This document shows positions 23,396 through 32,756 of a DNA stretch of 45,753 bases, in pieces. The position numbers and the translations under genes were made by a program. The notes beneath the pieces are model-generated. The model was not told the DNA's origin, did not search any database, and saw only the letters and a list, made by a program, of their open reading frames with translations. The stretch comes from RUG14223 sp051881075 (GTDB taxonomy: Bacteria > Bacillota > Clostridia > Oscillospirales > Acutalibacteraceae), in the NCBI GenBank assembly GCA_051881075.1, contig JBJEPE010000068.1:1-45753 (forward strand), given 5' to 3'. How positions within the stretch are numbered: the first letter of the stretch is position 1; the number at the start of each line of letters is the position of its first letter.

Positions 23396-24109
23396 ATGAA
23401 TGTTGCAATATGTGATGACAATGTACTTATAGTAAATCAAGTCACAGCTTTTTTAAAAGAATACAGCCAAACAAATAAATATCAGTTTGAGATATTCTGT
23501 TTTACGGGAAGTAGCGAAATGCTGAAAAGCGGCAGAACCTTTGACATGGCATATATTGATGTAGAAATGCCGGGGGTCAACGGACTTGAACTGACTAAAA
23601 AGCTAAAGGCTACAAATCCAAACATCATCATATTTATAATAACCTCTCATCAAGGTTACCTTGACGATGCAATGGGACTTAATGTTTTTAGATTTCTGTC
23701 TAAACCCATTGATAAAGAAAGGTTTTTAAAGAACACCTCTGCCGCCGTAAATTTATACAAAAACAATACACAGAATATCATAATTGATAGTCCGGATAAC
23801 TGCGTAAATGTATTTACCAATGATATTATATATGTTACCATAGCTGACAAAAAGGTACGCATAATAACTAAAAATGAAGAGTATCTGTCCGGCAAAAGTT
23901 TTAATACATGGAAAGAAAATCTCACTCGCTTTCCTTGCTTTGCACAACCGCATTACAGCTATATAGTAAACATGAATTATATTAAAAGTATCCGCAAAAC
24001 GGACGTAACTCTCAGGCATAACGACAATACCATAGATATACCTATATCCAGAAGATACTATAATGATTTTAAAACAGAATTTTTTAAATATGTAGGGACG
24101 GTGATATAA
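23396..24109 (+). CDS. LytTR-family response regulator (AgrA-like)
   Basis: A 237-residue regulator. The receiver domain (1-120) has D7-D8, the phospho-acceptor D55 in Y-I-D-V-E-M-P-G-V-N-G, T83-S and K103 in L-S-K-P. The C-terminal LytTR DNA-binding domain (about 130-235) includes I-I-Y-V-T-I-A-D-K-K and the F-A-Q-P-H-Y-S-Y-I-V-N-M-N-Y-I signature. It is the first gene of the plus-strand half of the agr locus and reads away from agrDB. The kinase ATG follows its stop after one base. It probably controls agrDB and other genes when the peptide accumulates. Confidence 0.93.
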   Translation: MNVAICDDNVLIVNQVTAFLKEYSQTNKYQFEIFCFTGSSEMLKSGRTFDMAYIDVEMPGVNGLELTKKLKATNPNIIIFIITSHQGYLDDAMGLNVFRFLSKPIDKERFLKNTSAAVNLYKNNTQNIIIDSPDNCVNVFTNDIIYVTIADKKVRIITKNEEYLSGKSFNTWKENLTRFPCFAQPHYSYIVNMNYIKSIRKTDVTLRHNDNTIDIPISRRYYNDFKTEFFKYVGTVI

Positions 24110-24110
24110 A

Positions 24111-25544
24111 ATGCACGGTGCAGAAACATTTGACATAATGCTGGAATTTGGATATGCTCTTGTATATTTTGTTGAAAGCCTTATCTCTATATTTTATTTT
24201 GATAAAAAGTATGAGCGTAAGTTCGGCAATAAAAAGCTTATCCTTCTGGTTTTCGTCACAGCATTCATCTCATTTTTATTAGGTCACTTAGATATACCTA
24301 TTATAAATCTTTTACTATTTGTAATCAGCAACCTTGCAATAATCTTTATAGGTTATTCAGGAAATAAAAGGTCAAGTGTATTCAGCGTTGCAATGCTGTT
24401 TGTGCTTATGACGGCTACGGAATGTATAGTCACCATTGTGCTGAAAGCATTATTCGGCAAGGATGTATTTGACGCATATGAAAGCTCGACAAATTATATT
24501 CTCTATACCATACTTGGTAAGCTGCTGTACTTCTTGTCCGTTTATTTTACCGCAAAATTATCTGCAAAAGAACACAGTAATAGTGATAAGACTGTGTGGT
24601 CACTACTTATGTGTACATTCCCGCTTGGATCTGTGCTGTTTATGGTTGTCACAATATATACCTGTGATGCCTACAACATTAGCGGTACTTACGAAACCCT
24701 GCTGATCCTGAGTAATGTTATAATTCTTTTTTCAAATATTATCGTATTCTATGTACATGAAGAAACCATAAAATTAAACCAAAAATACACTGAAATGCTG
24801 CTTGAACAGCAAAAAGCCGAAGATAACATTGAGTACTATCATATATTAAAGGAGCAATACGAAGGTTCACGCATACTTATACATGACATAAAAAATCATT
24901 TGTGTTCAATAGCAATGCTTGCCGATATGCAAGCAGATGAAATGAAAAACAAGCTGAGCGAAATAAAATCTTTTGATGGCAAAAATTCATCTATAGATGA
25001 GCTTAACAGCGTCGTTTTACAGCAAGGTAATAATCTTAAGGAGTATATTGACGGAGTGTATAAGGACTTTGAAATTAAGAACTCAGTTACATACTGCAAT
25101 CATCAGCTTCTCAATCTGATAACACACAGATACTTCAAGCTTTGTTCGGACGCAGGCATTAACCTTGACGTAAACATACAAAACACTAATCTTAGCTTTA
25201 TGTCAGAGCATGACATAACGTCTTTATTTGACAATCTGCTTGAAAATGCACTTGAAGCCGCAAAAAATTCGACAGAAAAGCAAATTTATTTTTCCGGAAA
25301 TCTAAAGCTAGAGAGATTTTTAGTTATAACCATAGAGAACTCCTGCGATACACCGCCTAAGTTCTCTGCCGGCAAAATGATAAGTCACAAATCAGATAAA
25401 CGACTGCATGGCATAGGTCAGCGCAGTATAAAAAGAGTTGTTGAAAAATATGGAGGAAATATAACTTCTGACTATATATCAGAAAGTAAAAAGTTTACTG
25501 TGGTAATTACATTCCAATTACCGGACAGCAACGATAAAACATAA
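24111..25544 (+). CDS. GHKL sensor histidine kinase (AgrC-like)
   Basis: A 477-residue kinase. Six to seven predicted membrane helices fill residues 10-215, then a coiled-coil-like stretch (Q-K-Y-T-E-M-L-L-E-Q-Q-K). The H-box is L-I-H258-D-I-K-N-H-L, the N-box L-F-D-N-L-L-E-N-A-L-E-A-A and the G-box H-G-I-G-Q-R-S-I-K-R-V-V-E-K-Y-G-G, all typical of HPK10 (AgrC-type) peptide receptors. It would bind the AgrD-derived peptide at its membrane domain and phosphorylate the LytTR regulator. One base separates it from the regulator gene; the regulator-first order is the reverse of staphylococcal agrCA. Confidence 0.93.
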   Translation: MHGAETFDIMLEFGYALVYFVESLISIFYFDKKYERKFGNKKLILLVFVTAFISFLLGHLDIPIINLLLFVISNLAIIFIGYSGNKRSSVFSVAMLFVLMTATECIVTIVLKALFGKDVFDAYESSTNYILYTILGKLLYFLSVYFTAKLSAKEHSNSDKTVWSLLMCTFPLGSVLFMVVTIYTCDAYNISGTYETLLILSNVIILFSNIIVFYVHEETIKLNQKYTEMLLEQQKAEDNIEYYHILKEQYEGSRILIHDIKNHLCSIAMLADMQADEMKNKLSEIKSFDGKNSSIDELNSVVLQQGNNLKEYIDGVYKDFEIKNSVTYCNHQLLNLITHRYFKLCSDAGINLDVNIQNTNLSFMSEHDITSLFDNLLENALEAAKNSTEKQIYFSGNLKLERFLVITIENSCDTPPKFSAGKMISHKSDKRLHGIGQRSIKRVVEKYGGNITSDYISESKKFTVVITFQLPDSNDKT

Positions 25545-25583
25545 TATAATATAAAAGCCGCCTGAAAACGAGCATACTTTGTA

Positions 25584-25612
25584 TTGATTTGTCATCTTTT
25601 GGATGATATAAT
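25584..25612 (+). promoter_or_regulatory. CDF transporter promoter with dyad in the spacer
   Basis: TTGATT (25584-25589) and TATAAT (25607-25612) are 17 bases apart. The spacer contains TCATC/GATGA (25592-25606), a dyad that a metal-responsive repressor could bind. The start codon is 70 bases downstream. Confidence 0.55.
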
Positions 25613-25681
25613 CTAAATTAAAATATGTAATAACAATGTCAGACCACGATACAACATTACAATTTGAGGTGAATACATATT

Positions 25682-26851
25682 ATGATGAAGCTTTTGATAA
25701 AGGTATTTATTAAGGATTACAAAAACACAGACGATCAGGACGTAAGAGGGAAATACGGCATACTTGCGGGTACTATGGGAATAGTATTAAATATGCTGCT
25801 TTTTGCCGGCAAATACTTTGCAGGTATTCTAAGCGGCTCTATTGCTATTACTGCTGATGCCTTCAATAACCTTTCAGACGCAGGATCCTCTATAGTTACG
25901 CTTGCAGGATTTAAGCTTGCCGCAAAAAAGCCTGACCCGGACCATCCGTTCGGTCATGGAAGAATAGAATATATTACGGGATTTATAGTATCTTTACTTA
26001 TTTTGCTTATGGGATTTGAAATAGCCAAATCTTCCGTTGAAAAAATATTCAATCCGCAAAATACACAGATAAGCCTGCTGTCAATAACAATTCTTGTTGT
26101 TTCTATATTGATAAAGCTTTATATGGCTATATACAACAAAAGCATTGGTAAAAAGATAAACTCAGCCGCTATGGCCGCCACAGCCTCCGACTCGCTCAGT
26201 GACTGTATCGCAACTGCTGTAGTTTTACTTTCTATGATTGTATTTTGGTTTACACACCTTAATATAGACGGATATTGCGGTATTTTGGTTTCCATATTTA
26301 TATTCAGAGCAGGCATAACTGCCGCTAAAGAAACGATATCTCCGCTATTAGGTCAACCGCCGGAACCTGAATTTGTAAAAAGCATTGAAGATATTGTAAT
26401 GGCTCATGAAGAGATTATCGGAATACATGACCTTATTGTACATGATTACGGCCCCGGCAGAGTTATGATAAGTCTTCACGGTGAAGTATCCGGTGACGGG
26501 AACATATATAAGTTACATGACGCTATTGACAATATAGAAAACGAGCTTAACGAAAAGCTTAATTGCCTTGCGGTAATTCATATGGATCCTGTTGATGTCA
26601 ATAATGAAAAGGTAAATGAATACAAAGGTAAAGTTAAAGGCATAATAAATAAATTTGACAGCAATATTTCAATGCACGATTTCCGCATGGTATCAGGTCC
26701 TACACATACAAACGTTATATTTGATATTGTGGTACCTTTTGATTATAAACTTAGCGATAATGAAGTAAAGAGTAAAATATCTGAGCTTATATTAGAATTT
26801 GACCCTGCTTGCTTTGCGGTAATAACGGTAGATAAATCTTATGTAAAGTAG
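25682..26851 (+). CDS. Cation diffusion facilitator transporter (probable Mn2+ type)
   Basis: A 389-residue protein with six membrane helices followed by a cytoplasmic domain of about 180 residues. The metal site can be read from helix 2, D-A-F-N-N-L-S-D (N-x3-D), and helix 5, A-S-D-S-L-S-D (D-x3-D). This N-D/D-D quartet is that of manganese-exporting CDFs, unlike the H-D/H-D quartet of zinc exporters. The family signature D-P-D-H-P-F-G-H-G-R follows helix 2. It exports a divalent cation in exchange for protons. The C-terminal part has a typical CDF fold plus an extra repeat-like extension to 389 residues. Two ATGs in tandem leave the start uncertain by one codon. Own promoter at 25584-25612. 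Confidence 0.92.
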   Translation: MMKLLIKVFIKDYKNTDDQDVRGKYGILAGTMGIVLNMLLFAGKYFAGILSGSIAITADAFNNLSDAGSSIVTLAGFKLAAKKPDPDHPFGHGRIEYITGFIVSLLILLMGFEIAKSSVEKIFNPQNTQISLLSITILVVSILIKLYMAIYNKSIGKKINSAAMAATASDSLSDCIATAVVLLSMIVFWFTHLNIDGYCGILVSIFIFRAGITAAKETISPLLGQPPEPEFVKSIEDIVMAHEEIIGIHDLIVHDYGPGRVMISLHGEVSGDGNIYKLHDAIDNIENELNEKLNCLAVIHMDPVDVNNEKVNEYKGKVKGIINKFDSNISMHDFRMVSGPTHTNVIFDIVVPFDYKLSDNEVKSKISELILEFDPACFAVITVDKSYVK

Positions 26852-26889
26852 ATGTAGCTAAAGCAAGCTACCCCTACTGTAAATAACTG

Positions 26890-27321
26890 TCATACAGACA
26901 GCTTTGACATAAAGTCCTTTTCTATACCGATTAGATCATATGCTATATGGGTGCTTTTATCATTTGCCGCCGGATACTGCTCTATATATCCGCTTATAGA
27001 TTTAATTCCCATTGCACAGCCATCTATTAAGATATTTTTAATTTGACGTGAATCACTGTTTAGGGATAGTTTAACCTCGGTATTTACCCATGACATAGCC
27101 TTAGCCATCTGATGAGGATCACGCTCATTTGATCCGTAATCATTCAGCAGTGCGTGACATTTATCGCCTAAAGAAATATGACGGTCGTTATACTGGCTGA
27201 TAAGCTGCTTAAGCTCTTTGTCCTTTACGTAACCCATTACATGCTCCATACTTGTGGTAGCCATCTTACAGCCGGAGTTACACTCTTTAAGCAGATTGAT
27301 CGTATCACTATTCGTTATCAT
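26890..27321 (-). CDS. Ferritin-like helical bundle protein (DUF2383-like)
   Basis: A 143-residue protein predicted to be almost entirely helical. It opens with D-T-I-N-L-L-K-E-C-N-S-G-C-K-M and has paired helices with E-H-V-M and R-H-I-S-L-G-D-K-C-H-A-L-L-N. This resembles DUF2383/ferritin-like proteins, which form four-helix bundles and often occur in spore formers. Metal binding is not proven: the His/Glu set is incomplete. AAGGAG precedes the ATG. Convergent with the CDF gene; a weak GTAGCT/AGCTAC hairpin separates them. Function unknown. Confidence 0.55.
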   Translation of the reverse strand: MITNSDTINLLKECNSGCKMATTSMEHVMGYVKDKELKQLISQYNDRHISLGDKCHALLNDYGSNERDPHQMAKAMSWVNTEVKLSLNSDSRQIKNILIDGCAMGIKSISGYIEQYPAANDKSTHIAYDLIGIEKDFMSKLSV

Positions 27322-27561
27322 TATAAAAACTCCTTCCCTTTTGCGTTATTATTACCCGCACACTAACATTATTACCGTATACGTAACTTTATATGCAAAA
27401 AACAAACAAATATTTGTCGCAAATTGTGAAATTAACAAATAATTAATAAATTTATGGTTGTATTTTATATGCGTTATGTGATATTATATAAATTAGCGTA
27501 AATTAGAATAGGGTAATGTATAATTTATGCAAAACATTTGAAAAATTCGGAGGGTTAAATT

Positions 27562-28377
27562 ATGAACAGCAAGCGCAGAATTTTTGCCTGTATTATTTCA
27601 GTTTTAACTTTTATGTATATATCTTGCTACACTACCTTCGCAAATGCGGTAGATACCATAGGCGAGCCGGATACAGATCCGATAATATCTTCTGATGTGT
27701 CGGTCGAGCCTATACCTAGTGAAGAACCTTCGTCCGAGGATCCTATTCCCAGCGATGAGCCTTCGTCCGAAGATCCTATTCCCAGCGATGAACCTTCATC
27801 CGAAGATCCTATTTTCAGCGATGAGCCTTCGTCTGAAGAACCTCCCATAGATGAACCTACATCAAGCGAAGATCCGTATGAGAGCATACCAGATACCAGC
27901 AATGACCCTGTACAAAATAATAACGAAAGCTCTGAATCACAGCCCGAATATGTTATACCCGGCAACGACGATAATAACTACTATGATCCGGGTTATTCCT
28001 ATCAGGGCGACCCCGTAGCATCTTTGTACGATGTAAGCACCGTTATTGATACTAATGAGTTGGATGCTGACGACTGGAACATTGTTCTTAACTTTGATAC
28101 ATCCAGCATAGGCAATGCAAACATGGGTCTTAAGGATTTCAACTTCATTAAAAACAATACGGGCGATGGGTCCGATGAAGATGACAGTCAATGGATACTT
28201 TACACGGGTTATGTTTTACTCGCTTTAGGCATAATCGGAATATTGTATGTTATTATATCAACAATTTACAGAATAAAGCACAAGGATAAGTACGATAAAA
28301 TACTTAAAGAACGTAAGCAGGAAAAGAAGACAAATAAAAAATCTTCTTCCGGATTAAAGGCCGGTCACTACTCATAA
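27562..28377 (+). CDS. Surface protein with acidic Pro/Ser repeats and C-terminal anchor
   Basis: A 271-residue protein with a signal peptide (residues about 1-28, T-F-A-N-A). A repeat region of 11-residue units follows (E-P-S-S-E-D-P-I-P-S-D, about three and a half copies, 33 bp each). Then come a Q/N/Y-rich segment, a short unknown domain (residues about 150-205) and one C-terminal membrane helix with a basic tail. It should be exposed outside the membrane as a flexible acidic stalk. No enzymatic motif is visible. CGGAGGG precedes the ATG. A terminator follows the gene. Confidence 0.72.
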   Translation: MNSKRRIFACIISVLTFMYISCYTTFANAVDTIGEPDTDPIISSDVSVEPIPSEEPSSEDPIPSDEPSSEDPIPSDEPSSEDPIFSDEPSSEEPPIDEPTSSEDPYESIPDTSNDPVQNNNESSESQPEYVIPGNDDNNYYDPGYSYQGDPVASLYDVSTVIDTNELDADDWNIVLNFDTSSIGNANMGLKDFNFIKNNTGDGSDEDDSQWILYTGYVLLALGIIGILYVIISTIYRIKHKDKYDKILKERKQEKKTNKKSSSGLKAGHYS

Positions 28378-28394
28378 TTATATAGCAACATAAA

Positions 28395-28428
28395 ATCGCC
28401 TGTATTCAAAATACAGGCGATAATTTTT
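28395..28428 (+). terminator. Terminator of the acidic-repeat surface protein
   Basis: ATCGCCTGTAT/ATACAGGCGAT with a five-base loop, followed by AATTTTTTG. The minus strand has TTTTATG after the stem, so it may also serve the sirtuin gene weakly. Confidence 0.8.
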
Positions 28429-28446
28429 TGCATTTTTCTAAGTATA

Positions 28447-29166
28447 TTACTCTACTACCCTTGATAATACCTCGCCGACCTTCTCACGTATCACAAGGTC
28501 AGCTCTGGAATCAAAAGATGTTTCATCCCGGTTAATAAGTACTATATGTTTACCGTTAAAGTATCTTAAAAGTCCCGCAGCAGGATAAACCGTAAGCGAT
28601 GTGCCGGCGACTATAAGCAGGTCTGCACCTTGTATAGCTTTGACTGCACCTAAAACGGTAGCATCGTCAAGCGGCTCTTCATACAGGACTACATCAGGCT
28701 TAATAATACCTGAACATTCACATTTGGGTACACCGTCACTGTGCAAAATATATTTATCATCATAGAATTTACCGCACTTCAAGCAATAATTACGCTTAAC
28801 AGAACCGTGAAGCTCATACACACATTTACTGCCTGCAAGCTGATGCAAGCCGTCTATGTTCTGCGTTATCACGGCTGTCAGCTTTTTCTGTTCCTCAAGC
28901 CTTGCAAGTGCTATATGTGCGGCGTTTGGCTTAACACCCTCACATAGCATTTTAGATTTGTAGAATTTAAAAAACTTTTCGGTATGTGCAAAAAAGTAGC
29001 GATGCGACAGTACGGTTTCCGGTGGGTCGTCAAACTGTTGGTGATACAGTCCGTCTACTGAGCGAAAATCAGGTATTCCGCTCTCTGTGGATACTCCTGC
29101 CCCACCGAAAAATACAATATTTTGCGCTGATTTTATATACTCCCTCAGTGTTTCTGTCTTATCCAC
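28447..29166 (-). CDS. Sir2-family NAD-dependent protein deacylase
   Basis: A 239-residue sirtuin of normal bacterial length. The NAD-binding motif G-G-A-G-V-S-T-E-S-G-I-P-D-F-R-S is near residue 20, T-Q-N-I-D-G-L-H near 100 and the catalytic histidine in E-L-H-G-S-V. A zinc site of four cysteines follows (C-L-K-C and C-E-C spaced by about 20 residues). It removes acyl groups from lysines using NAD. The start is GTG at 29166, with AGGAG ten bases upstream. Monocistronic in appearance. Confidence 0.95.
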   Translation of the reverse strand: MDKTETLREYIKSAQNIVFFGGAGVSTESGIPDFRSVDGLYHQQFDDPPETVLSHRYFFAHTEKFFKFYKSKMLCEGVKPNAAHIALARLEEQKKLTAVITQNIDGLHQLAGSKCVYELHGSVKRNYCLKCGKFYDDKYILHSDGVPKCECSGIIKPDVVLYEEPLDDATVLGAVKAIQGADLLIVAGTSLTVYPAAGLLRYFNGKHIVLINRDETSFDSRADLVIREKVGEVLSRVVE

Positions 29167-29228
29167 AGGGATACATCTCCTATCTGATATAATTATTTAT
29201 ATTTATAGCTGACATATGTAAACCATAA

Positions 29229-29693
29229 TCAATACTTAGGTATAAGAAAAACACCTTTGGGCTGATAATTATTACCTACAGGATGTATCGCTCCCCATTG
29301 AGTCAATATATCTCCGTCATCGTCAAAAAGAGTGAGTAAAAGCTCGCCGTTTTCATATTCAGTACCTTCGTCAAAGTTCTTATAATACCTGAGTTCCGCC
29401 TTATCTTCGCCACCGAATACCTGAGCTATTGCTCTTACACAAACATCTGAGCCGTCAGCCCATATCTCAGCTATATATGCAGAACTTTCTTTATATAAAT
29501 TAATCTTTATATCAAGCCCCTCCACACCGGGCTCTATCATACTTAATTCTTCATGATATGAATATGTACCTATCCAATTATCAAGCTGCGGCATAAGCAC
29601 TTTATCGCTACATCCTTGCATATTTATAAGCATAACCGATACAAGTATCATCATAGTAATACCTTTTATACAAGCCTTAAATCCACTATACAT
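29229..29693 (-). CDS. Small lipoprotein of unknown function
   Basis: A 154-residue protein with a lipoprotein signal ending M-Q-G-C (Cys about 28). The mature part is beta-rich with W-I-G-T-Y-S-Y-H-E at its start and strands such as K-I-N-L-Y and A-E-L-R-Y-Y. This resembles small lipoproteins with a W-x-G-x-Y-x-Y motif (DUF5991-like), but that call is weak. GGGGG lies ten bases before the ATG at 29693; an in-frame TTG is one codon upstream. It may be co-transcribed with the sirtuin 60 bases downstream, although nothing links their functions. Confidence 0.65.
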   Translation of the reverse strand: MYSGFKACIKGITMMILVSVMLINMQGCSDKVLMPQLDNWIGTYSYHEELSMIEPGVEGLDIKINLYKESSAYIAEIWADGSDVCVRAIAQVFGGEDKAELRYYKNFDEGTEYENGELLLTLFDDDGDILTQWGAIHPVGNNYQPKGVFLIPKY

Positions 29694-29844
29694 CAAGTAG
29701 TTTCCCCCTTAATAATTACAGTATTATCTGCTATTACTTATTGTAATTTATCAATAAATTTCACGATTCGTATTATGCTTAATTATTTTACATGGATATA
29801 ATAGCACACAAAACTTAATTTTTCAACTGCTTTAAAGGGAGATT

Positions 29845-32445
29845 TTATTTCATTCTTAATATACCCACTATTTCTGAATTATCACTCAAATATAGTCTTT
29901 TACGGTCGGCAACTACAAGCTTATCATAGTCATCGTCCTCAAATGCAGTTATATTATTGCTGGTGTTACCCTCTACCGTATATAGATAATTGCCCCGCAA
30001 ATCTGTTGCTATGCCTATGTGACTCCAGTTATATTTACTTTCATCACCTTTCCATAGGAAAATAACTATATCTCCCTTCTGCGGTGTAAATTTTGTTCTA
30101 TCGGTATTTACTATATTACTGAGTCCTACTGAATTAAGCTGATTACGAATAGTGGTTATATTCTTTTCTCTGAAAGAATAGTAAACACCTTTATCTGCAT
30201 TTACCGCCTTGATAACAACATCATCTGGGCATGGCGTATATCCTAAATTGATGTTTACTTTTTGAAGCAATCTGTTTACATAGAATGCGCACCAATCTGT
30301 AGTATATCCCATCTCTTTACCGTTTTTACCAAGCTCACTCTTGACAAAAGTCAGTACATAATCTATATCGAAGTTACAAACGGACAAATAATCCGTAACA
30401 GGCGTAATAAAGTATTTGCTTGCTGTTTTACCGCATACTGCTCTGACAGCATACTCATATACTACGCCGTTGTATTCGGGATTATCAACATAATAGAACT
30501 CATTGCTCGGTGCGATATAAATTTTGCTCCATGCTCCACCCTGCTCCCGTCTGTACACGGCATATGAGTCGGCGCCCTTTATCATCGCCCATGTTACCAC
30601 AACCGAATTATCCTTCTGTCTGCCGGCCGTGATATTTGGCTTAGGCGGTATTGGAGTACACTCCGTTCCGTACTTGACATATGTACTGCGTACAATAACA
30701 CCGTTGATTTTTTTGTATGAACGCATAGTGTAGTAGTACTTTGTACCGCATTCCAGATCCTCATCGTAATACTTGGTAATACTGTTGCCCTTTATATTCT
30801 TAATAAGCTTCCAACCCGTATTATCAGAATTGACCGTCCTATAAATATAGTAACCGTCTACCTGCTCTATCTTATTCCAAGTGAGCCTTACCGAATTATA
30901 CTCCCAGGTAACAGGTGTAACCTCCGGTACAAGCGGCTCTGCCTTACCCGGCACCCCCTGGGTCTTTCTTGTGCTTGTATAGGTCTTTCCGTTATAAGAC
31001 TTATACGCACGTATAGTGTAGTAATACTGCTTATTTACCGTTACATCGGAGTCATCGTAAGATACGGTTGAATCTCCCTTGAGGGTAGCTATCTTAGTCC
31101 ATCCTGTATATTCATCCTCCGAACGGTACAGGTAATATCCACTGGCGCCTGCGGATTTACTCCATTGTATTATTATAGAAGTACAGCCCTTACTCTCCGC
31201 AGATGTTATAACCGGCCTTACCAATGCAGCCTTACAGGTAACACCACTACGGTTATATCCACTTCTATATGTAACAGAATCAGCCTTGACGAATGCACGT
31301 ACAGTATAGGTATATTGGGTATTGAATACTGCGGTAGTATCAGTATATGACGACAGTATTGCACCGCTTATCTGTGCTATCCTGGTCCAACTTTTTCCCA
31401 AGTTTTCAGATCGGTAAACATAGTAACCGTCAACACCATTTATTTTATTCCAACTAACCTTTATTGATGTTGCACCCACACTTACCGCTGATTTAAGCGT
31501 AAGGGTACCCATGCTTGTAGATCCCTGTACACCTGTCTTAACATATGAGCTTCTATATATTTCACCCGATATTTTTGTATATGACCTTATTGTATAATAA
31601 TATGTCTTTGTCGGAATAGCTGTCGTGTCGGTATATTCTCTTGCCTCACCGTTCATTATCGTAGCTATCCTTACCCAATTTGAAGTTTTAGTTTCTGACC
31701 TATAAACATAGTATCCGTTCGGGATATAGCTATCCTGCCATGTTATTTTTATACTTCTTGGTGTTACCGCCTCTGTAGCTGTTATTTTAGGAGTATTGAA
31801 TGTAGAGACAGGTGCTTTTATTGTGTTTGAAAATTCACTGTAAGTACTAATATCATCACCAAGGACAAAAGAACATACGGTATAATAGTACTGAGTACTG
31901 GGTAACGCAGTATTATCGGAAAATGTTGTAACAGTACCGTCATATATACCCGTTATTTCACGCATTGTGTAAATATTATCCTCGGTTGAGCGATATATAA
32001 TATATCCGTCTGCATCGGCTATTTCTCCCCAACTAAGGGTTATAACGCTATTACTCGCTGTAGCCTTATTAAGCTCAGGTGCTTTGGGAATTACAGTTAC
32101 AGCATTTATTTCGCTTGTTGCAAGCTCATCTTCTTCATTTATGGCAATTATTTGATAGTAATACGTCTTTCCGCACTGCAAATCCGTATGTGTATACTGT
32201 GTATCTGCGGTAGATGAAATCAGTTCCGGCTCAGACTCTTCCGTCATTGACACATATACCTGATACTCAGTAGCAGTATCTATTTCATTCCATGATATAC
32301 TTACGGTATTACCGTCAACGGATTTAAGGCTTATTTCAAGCGTTTGTGCCGCATAGGCCGTGCCTGTGAACATCTCAAACGTGAAATACATCATAAATAC
32401 TACAATATATGATATTCCATATTTTAATTTACATAACCTTTTCAT
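29845..32445 (-). CDS. Secreted protein with seven FN3-like repeats and a CHAP domain
   Basis: An 866-residue exported protein. A signal peptide ends at A-Y-A-A near residue 33. About seven fibronectin type III-like repeats of 85-95 residues follow, each with a V-x-W...G-Y-Y-V-Y-R-S core and Y-Y-Y-T-I-R-S/A strand. The C-terminal domain (about 695-866) is CHAP-like: T-D-W-C-A-F-Y-V with the nucleophile Cys and Y-N-W-S-H-I-G-I-A with the His, then V-E-G-N-T. CHAP domains are amidases or endopeptidases acting on peptidoglycan peptides. FN3 repeats probably position it on wall polymers. GGAGG precedes the ATG. It is a stand-alone gene, possibly for wall remodelling. Confidence 0.86.
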   Translation of the reverse strand: MKRLCKLKYGISYIVVFMMYFTFEMFTGTAYAAQTLEISLKSVDGNTVSISWNEIDTATEYQVYVSMTEESEPELISSTADTQYTHTDLQCGKTYYYQIIAINEEDELATSEINAVTVIPKAPELNKATASNSVITLSWGEIADADGYIIYRSTEDNIYTMREITGIYDGTVTTFSDNTALPSTQYYYTVCSFVLGDDISTYSEFSNTIKAPVSTFNTPKITATEAVTPRSIKITWQDSYIPNGYYVYRSETKTSNWVRIATIMNGEAREYTDTTAIPTKTYYYTIRSYTKISGEIYRSSYVKTGVQGSTSMGTLTLKSAVSVGATSIKVSWNKINGVDGYYVYRSENLGKSWTRIAQISGAILSSYTDTTAVFNTQYTYTVRAFVKADSVTYRSGYNRSGVTCKAALVRPVITSAESKGCTSIIIQWSKSAGASGYYLYRSEDEYTGWTKIATLKGDSTVSYDDSDVTVNKQYYYTIRAYKSYNGKTYTSTRKTQGVPGKAEPLVPEVTPVTWEYNSVRLTWNKIEQVDGYYIYRTVNSDNTGWKLIKNIKGNSITKYYDEDLECGTKYYYTMRSYKKINGVIVRSTYVKYGTECTPIPPKPNITAGRQKDNSVVVTWAMIKGADSYAVYRREQGGAWSKIYIAPSNEFYYVDNPEYNGVVYEYAVRAVCGKTASKYFITPVTDYLSVCNFDIDYVLTFVKSELGKNGKEMGYTTDWCAFYVNRLLQKVNINLGYTPCPDDVVIKAVNADKGVYYSFREKNITTIRNQLNSVGLSNIVNTDRTKFTPQKGDIVIFLWKGDESKYNWSHIGIATDLRGNYLYTVEGNTSNNITAFEDDDYDKLVVADRKRLYLSDNSEIVGILRMK

Positions 32446-32756
32446 ACATATCCTCCTTATATTCTTTGATTTGATTCATTATTTTACACTTTTAACTTGT
32501 TTATTATAGTGTATTATTTCATCTTTTTCAACAATATAATTGAAATAATTGATGAATTAACTATGTAAATTATGGAATTGTTTTTAATGCTACTTATCTT
32601 TAGTCTGTAACATATTATAGTAGCAGTTTAAATATAAATTGGTATCAAGCATCCCGATAGTTCAGTAATCTAATCAATTATATTTAAAACGTTTACACCT
32701 GCTTTATCATATTTTTATGCTGTGCTAACAAAGTTACTTTATAATTTCTGCAAGGA
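32446..32756. other. Intergenic region without a visible gene
   Basis: AT-rich gap between the FN3-CHAP gene and kdpE. It holds the CHAP gene's upstream region on the minus strand. I find no convincing terminator for the kdp operon, no RNA gene and no open frame with a ribosome-binding site. Confidence 0.5.
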
